DNA of 64,000 nucleotides. Origin: Bacteroidota bacterium (lineage in GTDB: Bacteria > Bacteroidota > Bacteroidia > Bacteroidales > F082). Within the stretch, counting starts at the first letter, position 1; the number at the start of each line of letters is the position of its first letter. The translations under genes and the position numbers were made by a program. The stretch covers positions 62,001-126,000 of the forward strand of contig WOUZ01000007.1 in NCBI GenBank assembly GCA_009773165.1. The letters are read 5' to 3'. Shown here one piece after another: positions 55,781-64,000 of the stretch. The notes under the pieces were generated by a model. The model was given only the letters and a program-made list of their open reading frames with translations, had not been told where the DNA came from and searched no databases.

Positions 55781-56851
55781 ATGAAAGATCAAATTTACAA
55801 AATATTAAGATACAAATTTTTTGCTTTATTTACAATAATAACACTTACTACTTTCTATAATTGTTCGAAAGACTCTTTTAAAATACATTCTAATGAACAA
55901 ATTGTTTATAATAAGTCTGTACTAAAATTCAACAATTTAGACGAGTTTACAACCGTTTTTTTCAATATTAGGAATGCTCAGCAAAAAGATAGTTCTTTAA
56001 TGCTAAAAGACCTTTATAATTTCAATTCTAAATATGATGAAATTGTAACATTTTACAAAAACATTGACTTTGAAGCCTTTCAATCAGCTAGCGAAATAAT
56101 CCAATTTGTTAACGAGAATTCTCAATATTTAAAAATGACCACAGATGAAAATGGTGAAATCACTGTTGATCCTTTACTAATTGATAATCCTTTTAAGGTA
56201 TTTACTAATGAAGATCACATATTTATCATTGGAGATTCCGCTTTTAAAGCTTTTGAAAATTTTACTTTAGGATCGAACATGGCAAACATTGTCAATTTAC
56301 TATCTATTAGTGAAGAAAATTTTGATGAGAAGGTTAACAATGACACAACGGTTTTTGTATTTTCTGGATCTTCTGATGATATGAACTTTAAGGATAATAC
56401 ATATAATTGTGGAACCTACAAAGTTGAAAGAAATACAGTTGGAAGAAATAGAATATATATGCGCTTTTCCGTTCAATATATATTCAAAGGAGGTAATAAT
56501 ACAACAAATTCAACATTAAAGCAGTACACTGATGTTATGATACGTCCTTACCACAAAGTATTAGGCATTTGGTACTGGGCGGCAAGAACGATGTCATACG
56601 ATCTTAAAATACAAGCAGCATTTTATCACTGGAACTTAAACCCAATTGGTTGGAGAAGGTATTACAATACCACTTTCTCTAATGGACTTTATGGATATTC
56701 TTTTGAGCATTCTTTTCCTTCCATACTTACGTATAATGCAATTGGCGGAACTGTTACTATTGGAGAACATTTCGATGGATACAGCTGCAAAGCCAGAACT
56801 CCTGATACTGACTGGGCTTCTTTAATATGTAATCCACATCTAATACCTTAA
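55781..56851 (+). CDS. Orphan AT-rich lipoprotein
   Basis: 356 residues, not recognised. The N-terminus resembles a lipoprotein signal (FFALFTIITLTTFYNC, Cys28) followed by SKDSF. The first half is acidic and helical, and the second half is Tyr/Trp/Asn-rich (IRPYHKVLGIWYWAARTMSYDLK, YHWNLNPIGWRRYYN, YSFEHSFPSILTYN), as in secreted beta-proteins. Codon use is strikingly AT-rich compared with neighbours; only 10 of the 60 bases 55801-55860 are G or C. It lies between the 94-base repeats, so recent acquisition is likely. Function is unknown. Confidence 0.72.
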   Translation: MKDQIYKILRYKFFALFTIITLTTFYNCSKDSFKIHSNEQIVYNKSVLKFNNLDEFTTVFFNIRNAQQKDSSLMLKDLYNFNSKYDEIVTFYKNIDFEAFQSASEIIQFVNENSQYLKMTTDENGEITVDPLLIDNPFKVFTNEDHIFIIGDSAFKAFENFTLGSNMANIVNLLSISEENFDEKVNNDTTVFVFSGSSDDMNFKDNTYNCGTYKVERNTVGRNRIYMRFSVQYIFKGGNNTTNSTLKQYTDVMIRPYHKVLGIWYWAARTMSYDLKIQAAFYHWNLNPIGWRRYYNTTFSNGLYGYSFEHSFPSILTYNAIGGTVTIGEHFDGYSCKARTPDTDWASLICNPHLIP

Positions 56852-57114
56852 TTTAACTATCTTTAGAATTAACTCTGGCAATGACATCGGACAACATTCA
56901 ATTATTTTGCTCGTTAATATATGTTATGTCATTACTTGAGAATTGTTTATTAAAATAAAGAAATCGTTCCACATGGATTTTTGCCGCAAACCATTAATGA
57001 ATCAGTTAAGTTTTTCACCGACCTTCCCACGAATAACGATTAAACTTTTTTTTGGAGCAGGAAGCTATAAGCCAAAGATAATTATTGAACAACATCCTTA
57101 CAAACACTTATATC
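56852..57114. other. Intergenic region inside the island
   Basis: 263 bases, AT-rich. Nothing recognisable beyond chance open frames. Confidence 0.35.
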
Positions 57115-57669
57115 ATGAAAAAACAGACACTTTTTCGCACATTATTATTTATCACAGTAATCCTCTTTCAATTTGAAAATGAACTGAATGCACAAGAAAA
57201 GCAATCACCTGCTTATTGGTATATTAAAGCCTCTGGCTGGCCCGAATATGTAGATAATAGCCGTGTATTTCATAATGGACATGTCGAATTGCAAGTGAGC
57301 AAGCGCGTGCACAAATTTCTTGAAGCCGGACTTTCTACGGCGCTTTATAGTGGGTATGATGATTACTCGGGGGGATTTCTCAATTTTGGAGCTGTTGGCA
57401 ATTGGCATTTCCTTCCATTATTAATTGATAAAGAGAACCTTCGTTTTGAAGCATACCTTTCGGGCAAGCTTGGCCTTGTGAACTATTTCCAGACAAACAA
57501 TAACAGCCAATCGGTATGGGCAAGGTATTATTTAGGAACTGGTGTGGCATATTATCTAACACGACATTTGGGTGTGTATTTTGAATTCGGATACGACTTG
57601 CCATTCATAGAGCCCATGAAACTAGGATATTATAAAGAAATAGGTATTGGTATTTCATTAAGACTATAG
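57115..57669 (+). CDS. Small outer-membrane beta-barrel protein
   Basis: 184 residues from ATG 57115; an in-frame TTG at 57085 is less likely because the ATG is followed directly by a signal peptide (MKKQTLFRTLLFITVILFQF ... LNAQ). The mature part consists of short amphipathic strands (VELQVSKRVHKFLEAGLSTALYSG, FGAVGNWHFLPLL, RFEAYLSGKLGLVNYF, ARYYLGTGVAYYLTRHLGVYFEFGYDL) ending in LRL, typical of an eight-strand OmpW/OmpA-like barrel. It is in the island, between copies B and C of the 94-base repeat. No function is known. Confidence 0.72.
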   Translation: MKKQTLFRTLLFITVILFQFENELNAQEKQSPAYWYIKASGWPEYVDNSRVFHNGHVELQVSKRVHKFLEAGLSTALYSGYDDYSGGFLNFGAVGNWHFLPLLIDKENLRFEAYLSGKLGLVNYFQTNNNSQSVWARYYLGTGVAYYLTRHLGVYFEFGYDLPFIEPMKLGYYKEIGIGISLRL

Positions 57670-57808
57670 TTCACTTTCTTACACTTATTTGTCAATTCAA
57701 AACACTTGAAAGCTCAGATGTGAATCCATTATTGTATAAGTTGAAACAATTAAAATCCAAATCATGCAGCTAAATACATTCATACAATGAATGGTGGCCA
57801 CAAAAAAA

Positions 57809-57902
57809 AACACAACCCCTCTCAGGATTGTGCTTTTTTTAAACCGCATTTTAACAGCGTTTCAAGGTTGTTTAAACCTGGTTTACTGAATGTTCTCGCT
57901 CA
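57809..57902 (-). repeat. 94-base repeat, copy C (3' end and terminator of the intact gene)
   Basis: This is the parental-looking copy. It covers the last codons of the saccharopine dehydrogenase gene and its terminator, whose hairpin (CACAA/TTGTG and CCT/AGG) is followed on the minus strand by a T-run (A-run 57802-57810 on plus). It pairs with copy B at 55255. Confidence 0.8.
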
Positions 57903-59220
57903 GCGGCAATCCATATTGTTCCACCATGCGGATGTTCATGTCTTCGAGGCGGTCAAGGATTGGATTGTAAATCCCTGGAAGTACCGGGATGTGTACGCCG
58001 GTCTCGGTGATTTCTCCTTTGAGGATCATCTCCACTCCAATGGCAGCAGGCAATGCCACAGTGCGTGCCACAGCTGTATCAGTTGCTAAAGTTCCAAAGT
58101 CGAGCATCGAAGATTTAATAATCTCTTCTTTCCCATCAGGATATGAAGCCCTGAAAATATGTTGCATAACAACCATATCACGTTCGTGCTGACCTAGTTC
58201 CATTTTTGCAATCATAAGATCTGAAGTCACCTCAAAAGCCGAGGTTTTTCCACGACCCATATCTTCTTTATTGAACAATCCGAGCCATTCCATGGTATCG
58301 AGTGCATAAGCGTTAACAGGAAGATGCAGGTAGTCAGCCACTTTCTGACGGATATTGCTGCAATCGGCAGCTCCAATCAGCATTGCTAACATTCCGGCAT
58401 AACTTTTTCCAGTGAAGTCATGTTCATCGTAGCCAATAAGCTTGAGGGCTTTAATGGCATCAATGCTTTCGCACCATCCCGGATGACGGAAGGTTCCACG
58501 CATCATTGTGCTGGTTTCAGGCACTCCGTAGAGTTCAATGTATGGCATCGAGTCGCGGTTTGGATAGATATCGAGCGGACCAACCTCAGGAAACTCAACC
58601 CGAAACGAGTTCTTAAATAAATCCTGGGTTGGAACCTCTACCAACTTACCATGACGCAGGTATTTGCCGTCGTTATTACCAGCCATCACCACACCTTTTG
58701 GGCTCCAGCTGAACTTGTACCTGAAAGGATTATTGGCAGCTTCAGGTGCTGGAAGAGCACCGCAAATGCTATAAAACTCTTCAATTTTTCCACCTAATCC
58801 ATGAACATGATCGATTATACGCATGGCCGACATATGGTCGATACCCGGATCGAGACCCAGTTCGTTGAGAATAATAATTCCAGCTTCGCGCACCTGAGCA
58901 TCAAGCGCTTTCATCTCCGGTTTCACATAACTGGTTGTAACCATGTTTTTCTTGTTGGCGATGCAATGTTTTGCCACAATGAGGTGATAAGTCCAGGGCA
59001 GCAGACTTACCGTGAGGTCGTGTCCGGCAACCATTTCACCAAGAGTAGCTTCATCTTCAACAGTCCAGGCTATGGCACTGCCGTTGGGATGATTACCGAT
59101 CATGGCTTCAGCTTTCGATTTTGTACGCGTAGCCACTGTTACTTCAAATCCTTTTTCGAGCAGGTAGGTGACGATAGGTTTTACTACCATACCAGCTCCA
59201 AGAATCAATACTTTTTTCAT
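57883..59220 (-). CDS. Saccharopine dehydrogenase (LYS9/SDH type)
   Basis: 445 residues. The Rossmann start is VLILGAGMVVKPIVTYLLEKGFEVTVATR, followed by the Sacchrp_dh catalytic domain (LLPWTYHLIVAKHCI, MVTTSYVKPEMKALD, NELGLDPGIDHMSAMRIID) and the C-terminal domain (YRDSMPYIELYG-like NRDSMPYIELYG, FRHPGWCESIDAIKALKLIG). It oxidises saccharopine to glutamate and 2-aminoadipate semialdehyde in lysine breakdown. The gene lies 60 bases downstream of the reductase gene, corresponding to the C-terminal half of the fused animal and plant enzyme AASS/LKR-SDH. Its 3' end is repeated twice nearby. Confidence 0.92.
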   Translation of the reverse strand: MKKVLILGAGMVVKPIVTYLLEKGFEVTVATRTKSKAEAMIGNHPNGSAIAWTVEDEATLGEMVAGHDLTVSLLPWTYHLIVAKHCIANKKNMVTTSYVKPEMKALDAQVREAGIIILNELGLDPGIDHMSAMRIIDHVHGLGGKIEEFYSICGALPAPEAANNPFRYKFSWSPKGVVMAGNNDGKYLRHGKLVEVPTQDLFKNSFRVEFPEVGPLDIYPNRDSMPYIELYGVPETSTMMRGTFRHPGWCESIDAIKALKLIGYDEHDFTGKSYAGMLAMLIGAADCSNIRQKVADYLHLPVNAYALDTMEWLGLFNKEDMGRGKTSAFEVTSDLMIAKMELGQHERDMVVMQHIFRASYPDGKEEIIKSSMLDFGTLATDTAVARTVALPAAIGVEMILKGEITETGVHIPVLPGIYNPILDRLEDMNIRMVEQYGLPLSENIQ

Positions 59221-59280
59221 AAATGCTTGTTACTATTAATTGTTCTGGAAAATGAGAGAAATCGTACAGAACGATCTCGC

Positions 59281-60582
59281 CTATAGATAGTTATTTATAT
59301 ATTCAAATGCAGGTGTTAATTTTCCCTGATGCAGAATCAATGCTTTTTTCACTGGATTTGGAAGCACCAGATCAGCGAATGGCTGGCTAAAATCGGAATC
59401 AGCAATAGCTTTCACATAAGGGAAAAGTGCATCACCAAAACCTAAGGAAGCCTCGCGTGGCAGTTCGCTCGGAAGGATATCGACAGCCATAACGAGCAAT
59501 CCATGACCCTTGAATCCCATAGACGGCTGACGTGAATCAGGGTTATAAACAAAAACAGGATCTTCAATTTCTGTTCCTTTGTGCGTACATTCAATGGATC
59601 CGTCGGGGTCACAGCTGATGTCACCTATCACTTTTAGCATTGGCTCACCCTTAGCATAAAGCTGAGCTAAATAGTCTTTTGTGATGATTCTTGGATAACG
59701 TTTATCCCAGTACATGCAATTGAGCAACATACTAAGTTTTGGTATATACTGTTCAAAATCACTACGATAAGCTTCCGGGTGGTTGTAATAATGCGCAAGA
59801 TCAAATTCAGCAGCGGAATCGAGTGGTTTTGAGAGATCTTTTTCTCTGAAAATTACTTTGTAAATAATATTTGAAGGTGCTTTTTCTGGATCAAGCCCTA
59901 AAAGCTGAGCGGGAGAAATCTCTATTGACGGTAAAAGGTTGAGAATCTCATGAGCACCACCGGCTACATTGCCATAACCAGTAACACCAACTACCATCGG
60001 ACAAAGTTCTTTTGGCAAACCGCGGGCACTTATCACGTGTCCAACAGCTGAAATTGCTGTCCTTGCCTCTTCCAAAGAAGTGTAGTTAACCGCTTGTTTT
60101 AAAACAGAGAAAGGATTCTCAACACCCTTTTTGGCTAATCGCTGACCCATCGACCACAGCGAGTTAATTGCACCGGCAAGTCCTGCATAGCGTCCAAAGA
60201 AGATAAGTCTTTTGCGTTCTTCATTTTCGATCTTCTCGTAGTCGATGAGGTTACAACCTTTACTCATCATCACTTTCAGCATGGGCATATTATAGGATTG
60301 ACCCTTGATAACGTGTGAAAAAAAGATGTAAGTCTTGTTTTCTTCAAAATGATGTACAGGGATTTCCTTTACTCCAAAAATCACTTCAGCATCCTTCAGA
60401 TCATCTGCAAGCCGTGCTCCCGCATTCTCAAATTCGCTGTCGCTGAAGATGCGCTTGGCCGATCGTTCAACAATAAACTGCAAACCTTCTTTTTTAAGCT
60501 TTCCAATATGCAGTGGTGTGATAGCCACCCTGCGTTCCATAAGATATTTATCCTCGTGACGGATTCCAATGATTTTTGTCAT
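59281..60582 (-). CDS. Lysine-ketoglutarate reductase (LKR; AlaDH/PNT-like)
   Basis: 433 residues from ATG 60582 (MTKIIGIRHEDKYLMERRVA); an ATG two codons upstream is possible. ERRVAITPLHIGKLKKEG is the AlaDh_PNT N-terminal motif, and FFSHVIKGQSYNMPMLKVMM and LIDYEKIENEERKRLIFFGRYAGLAGAI are typical of LKR domains. VVGVTGYGNVAGGAHEIL forms the nucleotide-binding loop. It condenses lysine and 2-oxoglutarate to saccharopine. The pair is transcribed reductase first, dehydrogenase second. A genuine role in lysine catabolism fits better than biosynthesis, since lysine is normally made from aspartate in bacteria. Confidence 0.88.
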   Translation of the reverse strand: MTKIIGIRHEDKYLMERRVAITPLHIGKLKKEGLQFIVERSAKRIFSDSEFENAGARLADDLKDAEVIFGVKEIPVHHFEENKTYIFFSHVIKGQSYNMPMLKVMMSKGCNLIDYEKIENEERKRLIFFGRYAGLAGAINSLWSMGQRLAKKGVENPFSVLKQAVNYTSLEEARTAISAVGHVISARGLPKELCPMVVGVTGYGNVAGGAHEILNLLPSIEISPAQLLGLDPEKAPSNIIYKVIFREKDLSKPLDSAAEFDLAHYYNHPEAYRSDFEQYIPKLSMLLNCMYWDKRYPRIITKDYLAQLYAKGEPMLKVIGDISCDPDGSIECTHKGTEIEDPVFVYNPDSRQPSMGFKGHGLLVMAVDILPSELPREASLGFGDALFPYVKAIADSDFSQPFADLVLPNPVKKALILHQGKLTPAFEYINNYL

Positions 60583-60768
60583 ACACATTTTTTTGAAGGC
60601 ACGAAATTGCTGATTTTTTTTCGATTGACGATGTTTTCATTGTTAATATTGGAACAATAAAGGATAATTTAGACTTTCTTTAAATAAATCCCGCAGATTT
60701 TTTCAACCGATTGCAGAAAATGAATGAAAGCGCAATGCGTTAAAGATATAAAAACCAACATTTTTTAT

Positions 60769-60776
60769 TATCTTTG
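60769..60776 (+). promoter_or_regulatory. ppdK promoter -7 element
   Basis: TATCTTTG fits TAnnTTTG, 73 bases before the ATG at 60850. A -33 TTG at standard spacing is not evident. The gap 60583-60849 also holds the LKR upstream region, in which no minus-strand match was found. Confidence 0.5.
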
Positions 60777-60849
60777 CATTGCTTTTAAAAAAGCGTCTGA
60801 AAGCTATCCAAAACATTGATATTCAGATAAAACCTATAAATTTAATCTT

Positions 60850-63654
60850 ATGGCAAAAGCAAAGTATGTTTATTTCTTCGGCGATCGCAAAGCCGATGGA
60901 AATGCCTCTATGAAGAACCTGTTGGGCGGCAAAGGTGCTAACCTGGCAGAAATGAACCTGATTGGAATTCCCGTTCCTCCCGGTTTCACCATAACCACCG
61001 AAGTATGTACCCTTTACAATCAAAAAGGACATGATTACGTCGTTGGGTTAATCAAAAAAGAAGTTGAAGACGCCATCCACAGCGTGGAAAAAGTAATGGG
61101 CACCAAATTCGGCGACAGAGAAAATCCTTGTCTTCTCTCCGTCCGTTCAGGTTCAAGAGCCTCCATGCCCGGTATGATGGACACCGTTCTCAACCTGGGT
61201 TTGAATGACGATGCTGTTGAAGGCATTGCCTTAAAAACCGGAAACGAACGTTTTGCATGGGATAGCTACCGCCGTTTCGTACAGATGTTTGGCGATGTTG
61301 TTTTAGGGATGAAACCAAAATCAAAGGAAGATCATGATCCATTTGAAGAAATCATTGATCATCTTAAAGAAGAAAAAGGCGTTAAGCTCGATACAGATCT
61401 TTCAACTGACGACCTGAAAGAACTCGTAAAACGTTTCAAAGCAGCTGTTAAAACAGTGACAGGAAAAGATTTCCCTGTCGATCCATGGGAGCAACTATGG
61501 GGTTCTGTTATGGCTGTTTTCGATAGCTGGATGAACGAACGCGCTGTTTATTACCGTATGCTCAACAACATTCCTGAAGAATGGGGCACTGCAGTGAATG
61601 TTCAGGCAATGGTATTTGGTAACATGGGCAACAACTCAGGAACTGGTGTTGCATTTACACGTGATGCCGGTACAGGTGAAGATATTTTCAATGGAGAGTA
61701 CCTGCTTAACGCACAAGGTGAAGATGTGGTAGCTGGTATTCGTACCCCACAGGAAATCACCCTCGAAGGCTCACACCGTTGGGCAGCTTTGCAAAATGTT
61801 TCGGAAGAGGTGCGCGCTTCGCAATATCCTTCGCTGGAAGAGGCAATGCCAAAGATCTATAAAGAACTCGATAGCGTTCAGCAAAAACTGGAAAATCACT
61901 ACCGTGATATGCAGGATATCGAATTCACAATTCAGGAAGGCAAACTCTGGTTGCTTCAAACCCGTAGCGGAAAACGCACAGGCGCTGCTATGGTTCGTAT
62001 CGCAATGGAAATGCTGAAACAAGGTGTAATCAACAAAAACGAAGCTCTTCTTCGCGTTGAACCAAACAAACTCGACGAGTTACTTCACCCTGTTTTTGCT
62101 AAAGAAGCACTTGCAAAAGCCAAAGCATTGGCAAAAGGCTTACCTGCTTCACCTGGTGCTGCTACCGGACAAATCGTTTTCCATGCCGACGAAGCTGAAA
62201 CATGGGCTTCAACAGGAAAGAAAGTTGTTTTGGTTCGTATCGAAACATCACCTGAAGACCTTAAAGGCATGAATGTTGCAGAAGGAATTCTTACAGCCCG
62301 TGGTGGCATGACTTCACACGCTGCCGTTGTTGCACGCGGAATGGGGAAATGCTGCGTTTCAGGTGCAGGAGGCATCAAAATCGACTATAAAGCACGTACC
62401 CTGACAATGGACGGCAAAACCTTCAAAGAAGGCGATTTCATTTCACTCAACGGTAGCACCGGAGAAGTTTTTGAAGGCCGTATTGAAACCCGTGTTCCGG
62501 AAATGAGCGGTTTTTTTGGCGAACTCATGGAACTGGCCGATAAAAAATCAAAAATGTATGTCAGAACCAATGCTGATACCCCTCATGATGCAGCAGTTGC
62601 TCGCAGCTTTGGAGCTAAAGGTATCGGACTTTGCCGCACTGAGCATATGTTCTTTGGTGGAAACAAAATCGTTGCTATGCGCGAAATGATCCTGGCCGAT
62701 GACGAAGCCGGACGCCGTATTGCTCTCGACAAATTACTTCCTATCCAGCGTGAAGATTTCGAAGGTATCTTTGAAGCTATGCACGACCTGCCGGTAACTG
62801 TTCGCTTGCTCGATCCACCTTTGCATGAGTTTGTTCCTCACGATGAAAAAGGACAACAAGAAATGGCTGAAGTAATGGGTGTTTCTGCTGCTGTTATCAA
62901 ACAAAAAGTGGAAGATCTGCATGAGTTTAACCCAATGCTCGGTCATCGTGGATGCCGTTTAGGTAATACCTATCCTGAAATCACCGAGATGCAGGCACGT
63001 GCTATCATCGAAGCAGCTCTTAACCTGAAAGCAAAAGGCGTAGTGGCTTTCCCTGAAATCATGATCCCACTTGTAGGAACTGTAGCAGAACTTCGTATGC
63101 AGGAAGACATCGTTCGCAAGACTATTGAAAAAGTTTTTGCTGAACGTAACGACAGCATCGAATTCCTTGTTGGAACAATGATCGAAGTACCTCGTGCTGC
63201 AGTCACCGCTGATGAAATTGCAAAATCAGCCGAATTTTTCAGTTTTGGAACCAACGACCTCACCCAGATGACCTTTGGTTATTCACGCGATGACGCTGGC
63301 AAATTCCTTGATGTTTACAAGAAAAAAGGTATCCTGAAACATGATCCTTTTGAAGTTTTAGATCAGGAAGGTGTTGGACAATTAGTGAAAATGGCTGTAA
63401 AAAGAGGTCAGAAAACCCGTCCAAACATTAAGTTAGGTATCTGTGGTGAACATGGTGGTGAACCAAGTTCAGTGAAATTCTGCCACACAGCTGGACTCAA
63501 CTATGTAAGTTGTTCTCCTTTCCGTGTGCCAATCGCACGTCTTGCCGCTGCTCAGGCTGCTGTCGAAGAAAAAATGGCTGCCAAAGCAAAAGACGAAAAG
63601 AAAGGCAAGAAGGATAAGAAAGACAAAAAAGATAAGAAAAAAGACAAAAAGTAA
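60850..63654 (+). CDS. ppdK: Pyruvate, phosphate dikinase with Lys/Asp-rich C-terminal tail
   Basis: 934 residues. It interconverts pyruvate, ATP and phosphate with PEP, AMP and PPi. The ATP-grasp part begins KYVYFFGDRKADGNASMKNLLGGKGANLAEM. The phospho-carrier His490 is in GGMTSHAAVVARGMGKCCVSG. The PEP/pyruvate barrel has GIGLCRTEHMFF, NPMLGHRGCRLG, TMIEVPRAA, FFSFGTNDLTQMTFGYSRDD and LGICGEHGGEPSSV. The normal end is ...ARLAAAQAAVEEK. About 25 extra residues follow, nearly all Lys, Asp and Glu in a (KKDK)n pattern. With PEP carboxykinase and acetyl-CoA synthetase it controls carbon flow at the PEP/pyruvate node. Confidence 0.97.
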   Translation: MAKAKYVYFFGDRKADGNASMKNLLGGKGANLAEMNLIGIPVPPGFTITTEVCTLYNQKGHDYVVGLIKKEVEDAIHSVEKVMGTKFGDRENPCLLSVRSGSRASMPGMMDTVLNLGLNDDAVEGIALKTGNERFAWDSYRRFVQMFGDVVLGMKPKSKEDHDPFEEIIDHLKEEKGVKLDTDLSTDDLKELVKRFKAAVKTVTGKDFPVDPWEQLWGSVMAVFDSWMNERAVYYRMLNNIPEEWGTAVNVQAMVFGNMGNNSGTGVAFTRDAGTGEDIFNGEYLLNAQGEDVVAGIRTPQEITLEGSHRWAALQNVSEEVRASQYPSLEEAMPKIYKELDSVQQKLENHYRDMQDIEFTIQEGKLWLLQTRSGKRTGAAMVRIAMEMLKQGVINKNEALLRVEPNKLDELLHPVFAKEALAKAKALAKGLPASPGAATGQIVFHADEAETWASTGKKVVLVRIETSPEDLKGMNVAEGILTARGGMTSHAAVVARGMGKCCVSGAGGIKIDYKARTLTMDGKTFKEGDFISLNGSTGEVFEGRIETRVPEMSGFFGELMELADKKSKMYVRTNADTPHDAAVARSFGAKGIGLCRTEHMFFGGNKIVAMREMILADDEAGRRIALDKLLPIQREDFEGIFEAMHDLPVTVRLLDPPLHEFVPHDEKGQQEMAEVMGVSAAVIKQKVEDLHEFNPMLGHRGCRLGNTYPEITEMQARAIIEAALNLKAKGVVAFPEIMIPLVGTVAELRMQEDIVRKTIEKVFAERNDSIEFLVGTMIEVPRAAVTADEIAKSAEFFSFGTNDLTQMTFGYSRDDAGKFLDVYKKKGILKHDPFEVLDQEGVGQLVKMAVKRGQKTRPNIKLGICGEHGGEPSSVKFCHTAGLNYVSCSPFRVPIARLAAAQAAVEEKMAAKAKDEKKGKKDKKDKKDKKKDKK

Positions 63655-63676
63655 TCCCTGATTACAGAACATACTT

Positions 63677-63711
63677 AAAAGCGTCGGATCCAACAATCCG
63701 ACGCTTTTTTT
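63677..63711 (+). terminator. ppdK terminator
   Basis: AAAAGCGTCGGAT and ATCCGACGCTTTT form a perfect 13-bp stem with a 6-base loop, followed by TTT, 22 bases past the stop. Confidence 0.88.
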
Positions 63712-64000
63712 GTCCGGAATTTTGTCAATAATAAACCATTTTTTCAGCAACTGTAAATGAGAAAAGGGTCATATGACAACTTTTGAAATTACACGATGAA
63801 AAGGTTCTGAATAGATAATTGTATAAAGAAACATTGGTTTTTGCTGTTAATGAAGTGATTACTAATTAATAATTGGTTGAAATCCAACATCTTAATTTTT
63901 AAAAAAGAGTTCCTTGAGTCAAAATCTATTTTAAGGCTTTTCTATATTGAGAGGGTACTCGGGTCAAAGGTCAAAAACGTATATTTGCTTCACAAATAAA
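63712..64000. other. Intergenic region to the window end
   Basis: About 290 AT-rich bases without a gene. A plus-strand TATATTTG (63980-63987) is probably the -7 promoter element of a gene beyond the window. Confidence 0.45.

Noticed and set aside
53408-57910. IS or transposon explaining the island
   Set aside because: No transposase frame, terminal inverted repeats or short target duplications could be found; the repeats are gene ends with terminators.

Overview
The window looks like a chromosomal segment of a member of the Bacteroidota, probably Bacteroidales-like. Many starts are preceded by the TAnnTTTG -7 promoter element of this phylum rather than by Shine-Dalgarno sequences. Four proteins carry C-terminal type IX secretion (T9SS) sorting domains. 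Other phylum-typical content includes an LruC-domain protein, a DUF5916 outer-membrane protein, a Lacal_2735 small protein, an XRE-S24 repressor beside dinB, and an ECF sigma/anti-sigma pair whose anti-sigma factor ends in an outer-membrane barrel-like domain. No phage, CRISPR array, rRNA operon or recognisable insertion-sequence transposase was seen.

Layout. 0-14.4 kb: the 3' part of an LruC surface protein, a C69 dipeptidase, a small membrane-anchored protein, an AI-2E-family permease, speA (arginine decarboxylase) with a structured upstream region and a PfkB kinase 5 bases behind it, a DUF5916 protein, GGGP/HepGP synthase and a DPP-IV-type peptidase. 14.4-22.6 kb: a signalling cluster (single-domain response regulator, TPR hybrid histidine kinase, FG-GAP/VCBS protein), a PIF1-like helicase with C-terminal HRDC-like and HTH segments, and tRNA-Pro(CGG). 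22.7-30.7 kb: an ABC exporter pair, Lacal_2735, dinB divergent from its probable LexA-like repressor, DoxX, acetyl-CoA synthetase and an outer-membrane protein. 30.7-42.2 kb, all on the minus strand: a sigma/anti-sigma/LVIVD-lipoprotein operon, PEP carboxykinase, an S37 peptidase, and a second ECF sigma gene directly ahead of two related T9SS proteins. 43.2-50.7 kb: relA/spoT, an HI0933-type flavoprotein, tex and a third Omp28-like T9SS protein. 50.9-63.7 kb: a BNR/YCF48-type T9SS protein, a small accessory island, the split lysine-ketoglutarate reductase/saccharopine dehydrogenase pair, and pyruvate phosphate dikinase.

The most unusual stretch is 53.4-57.9 kb. The 3' end of the saccharopine dehydrogenase gene, together with its terminator, occurs three times: an intact gene at 57,883, a 94-base near-copy at 55,255, and an older 63-codon fragment with its own equivalent terminator at 53,482. 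Each interval between copies holds accessory cargo: an AAA/DUF4143 ATPase with three upstream repeats at an exact 40-base pitch in one, and an AT-rich orphan lipoprotein plus a small outer-membrane protein in the other. The pattern resembles repeated integration or duplication at a gene 3' end, but no integrase is visible.

Metabolically, acetyl-CoA synthetase, PEP carboxykinase and PPDK suggest growth on acetate, amino acids and peptides with control of the PEP/pyruvate node. The peptidases (C69, S9, S37) and the saccharopine lysine pathway fit a proteolytic lifestyle. Function calls come from reading translated sequence and motifs; no database search was run.
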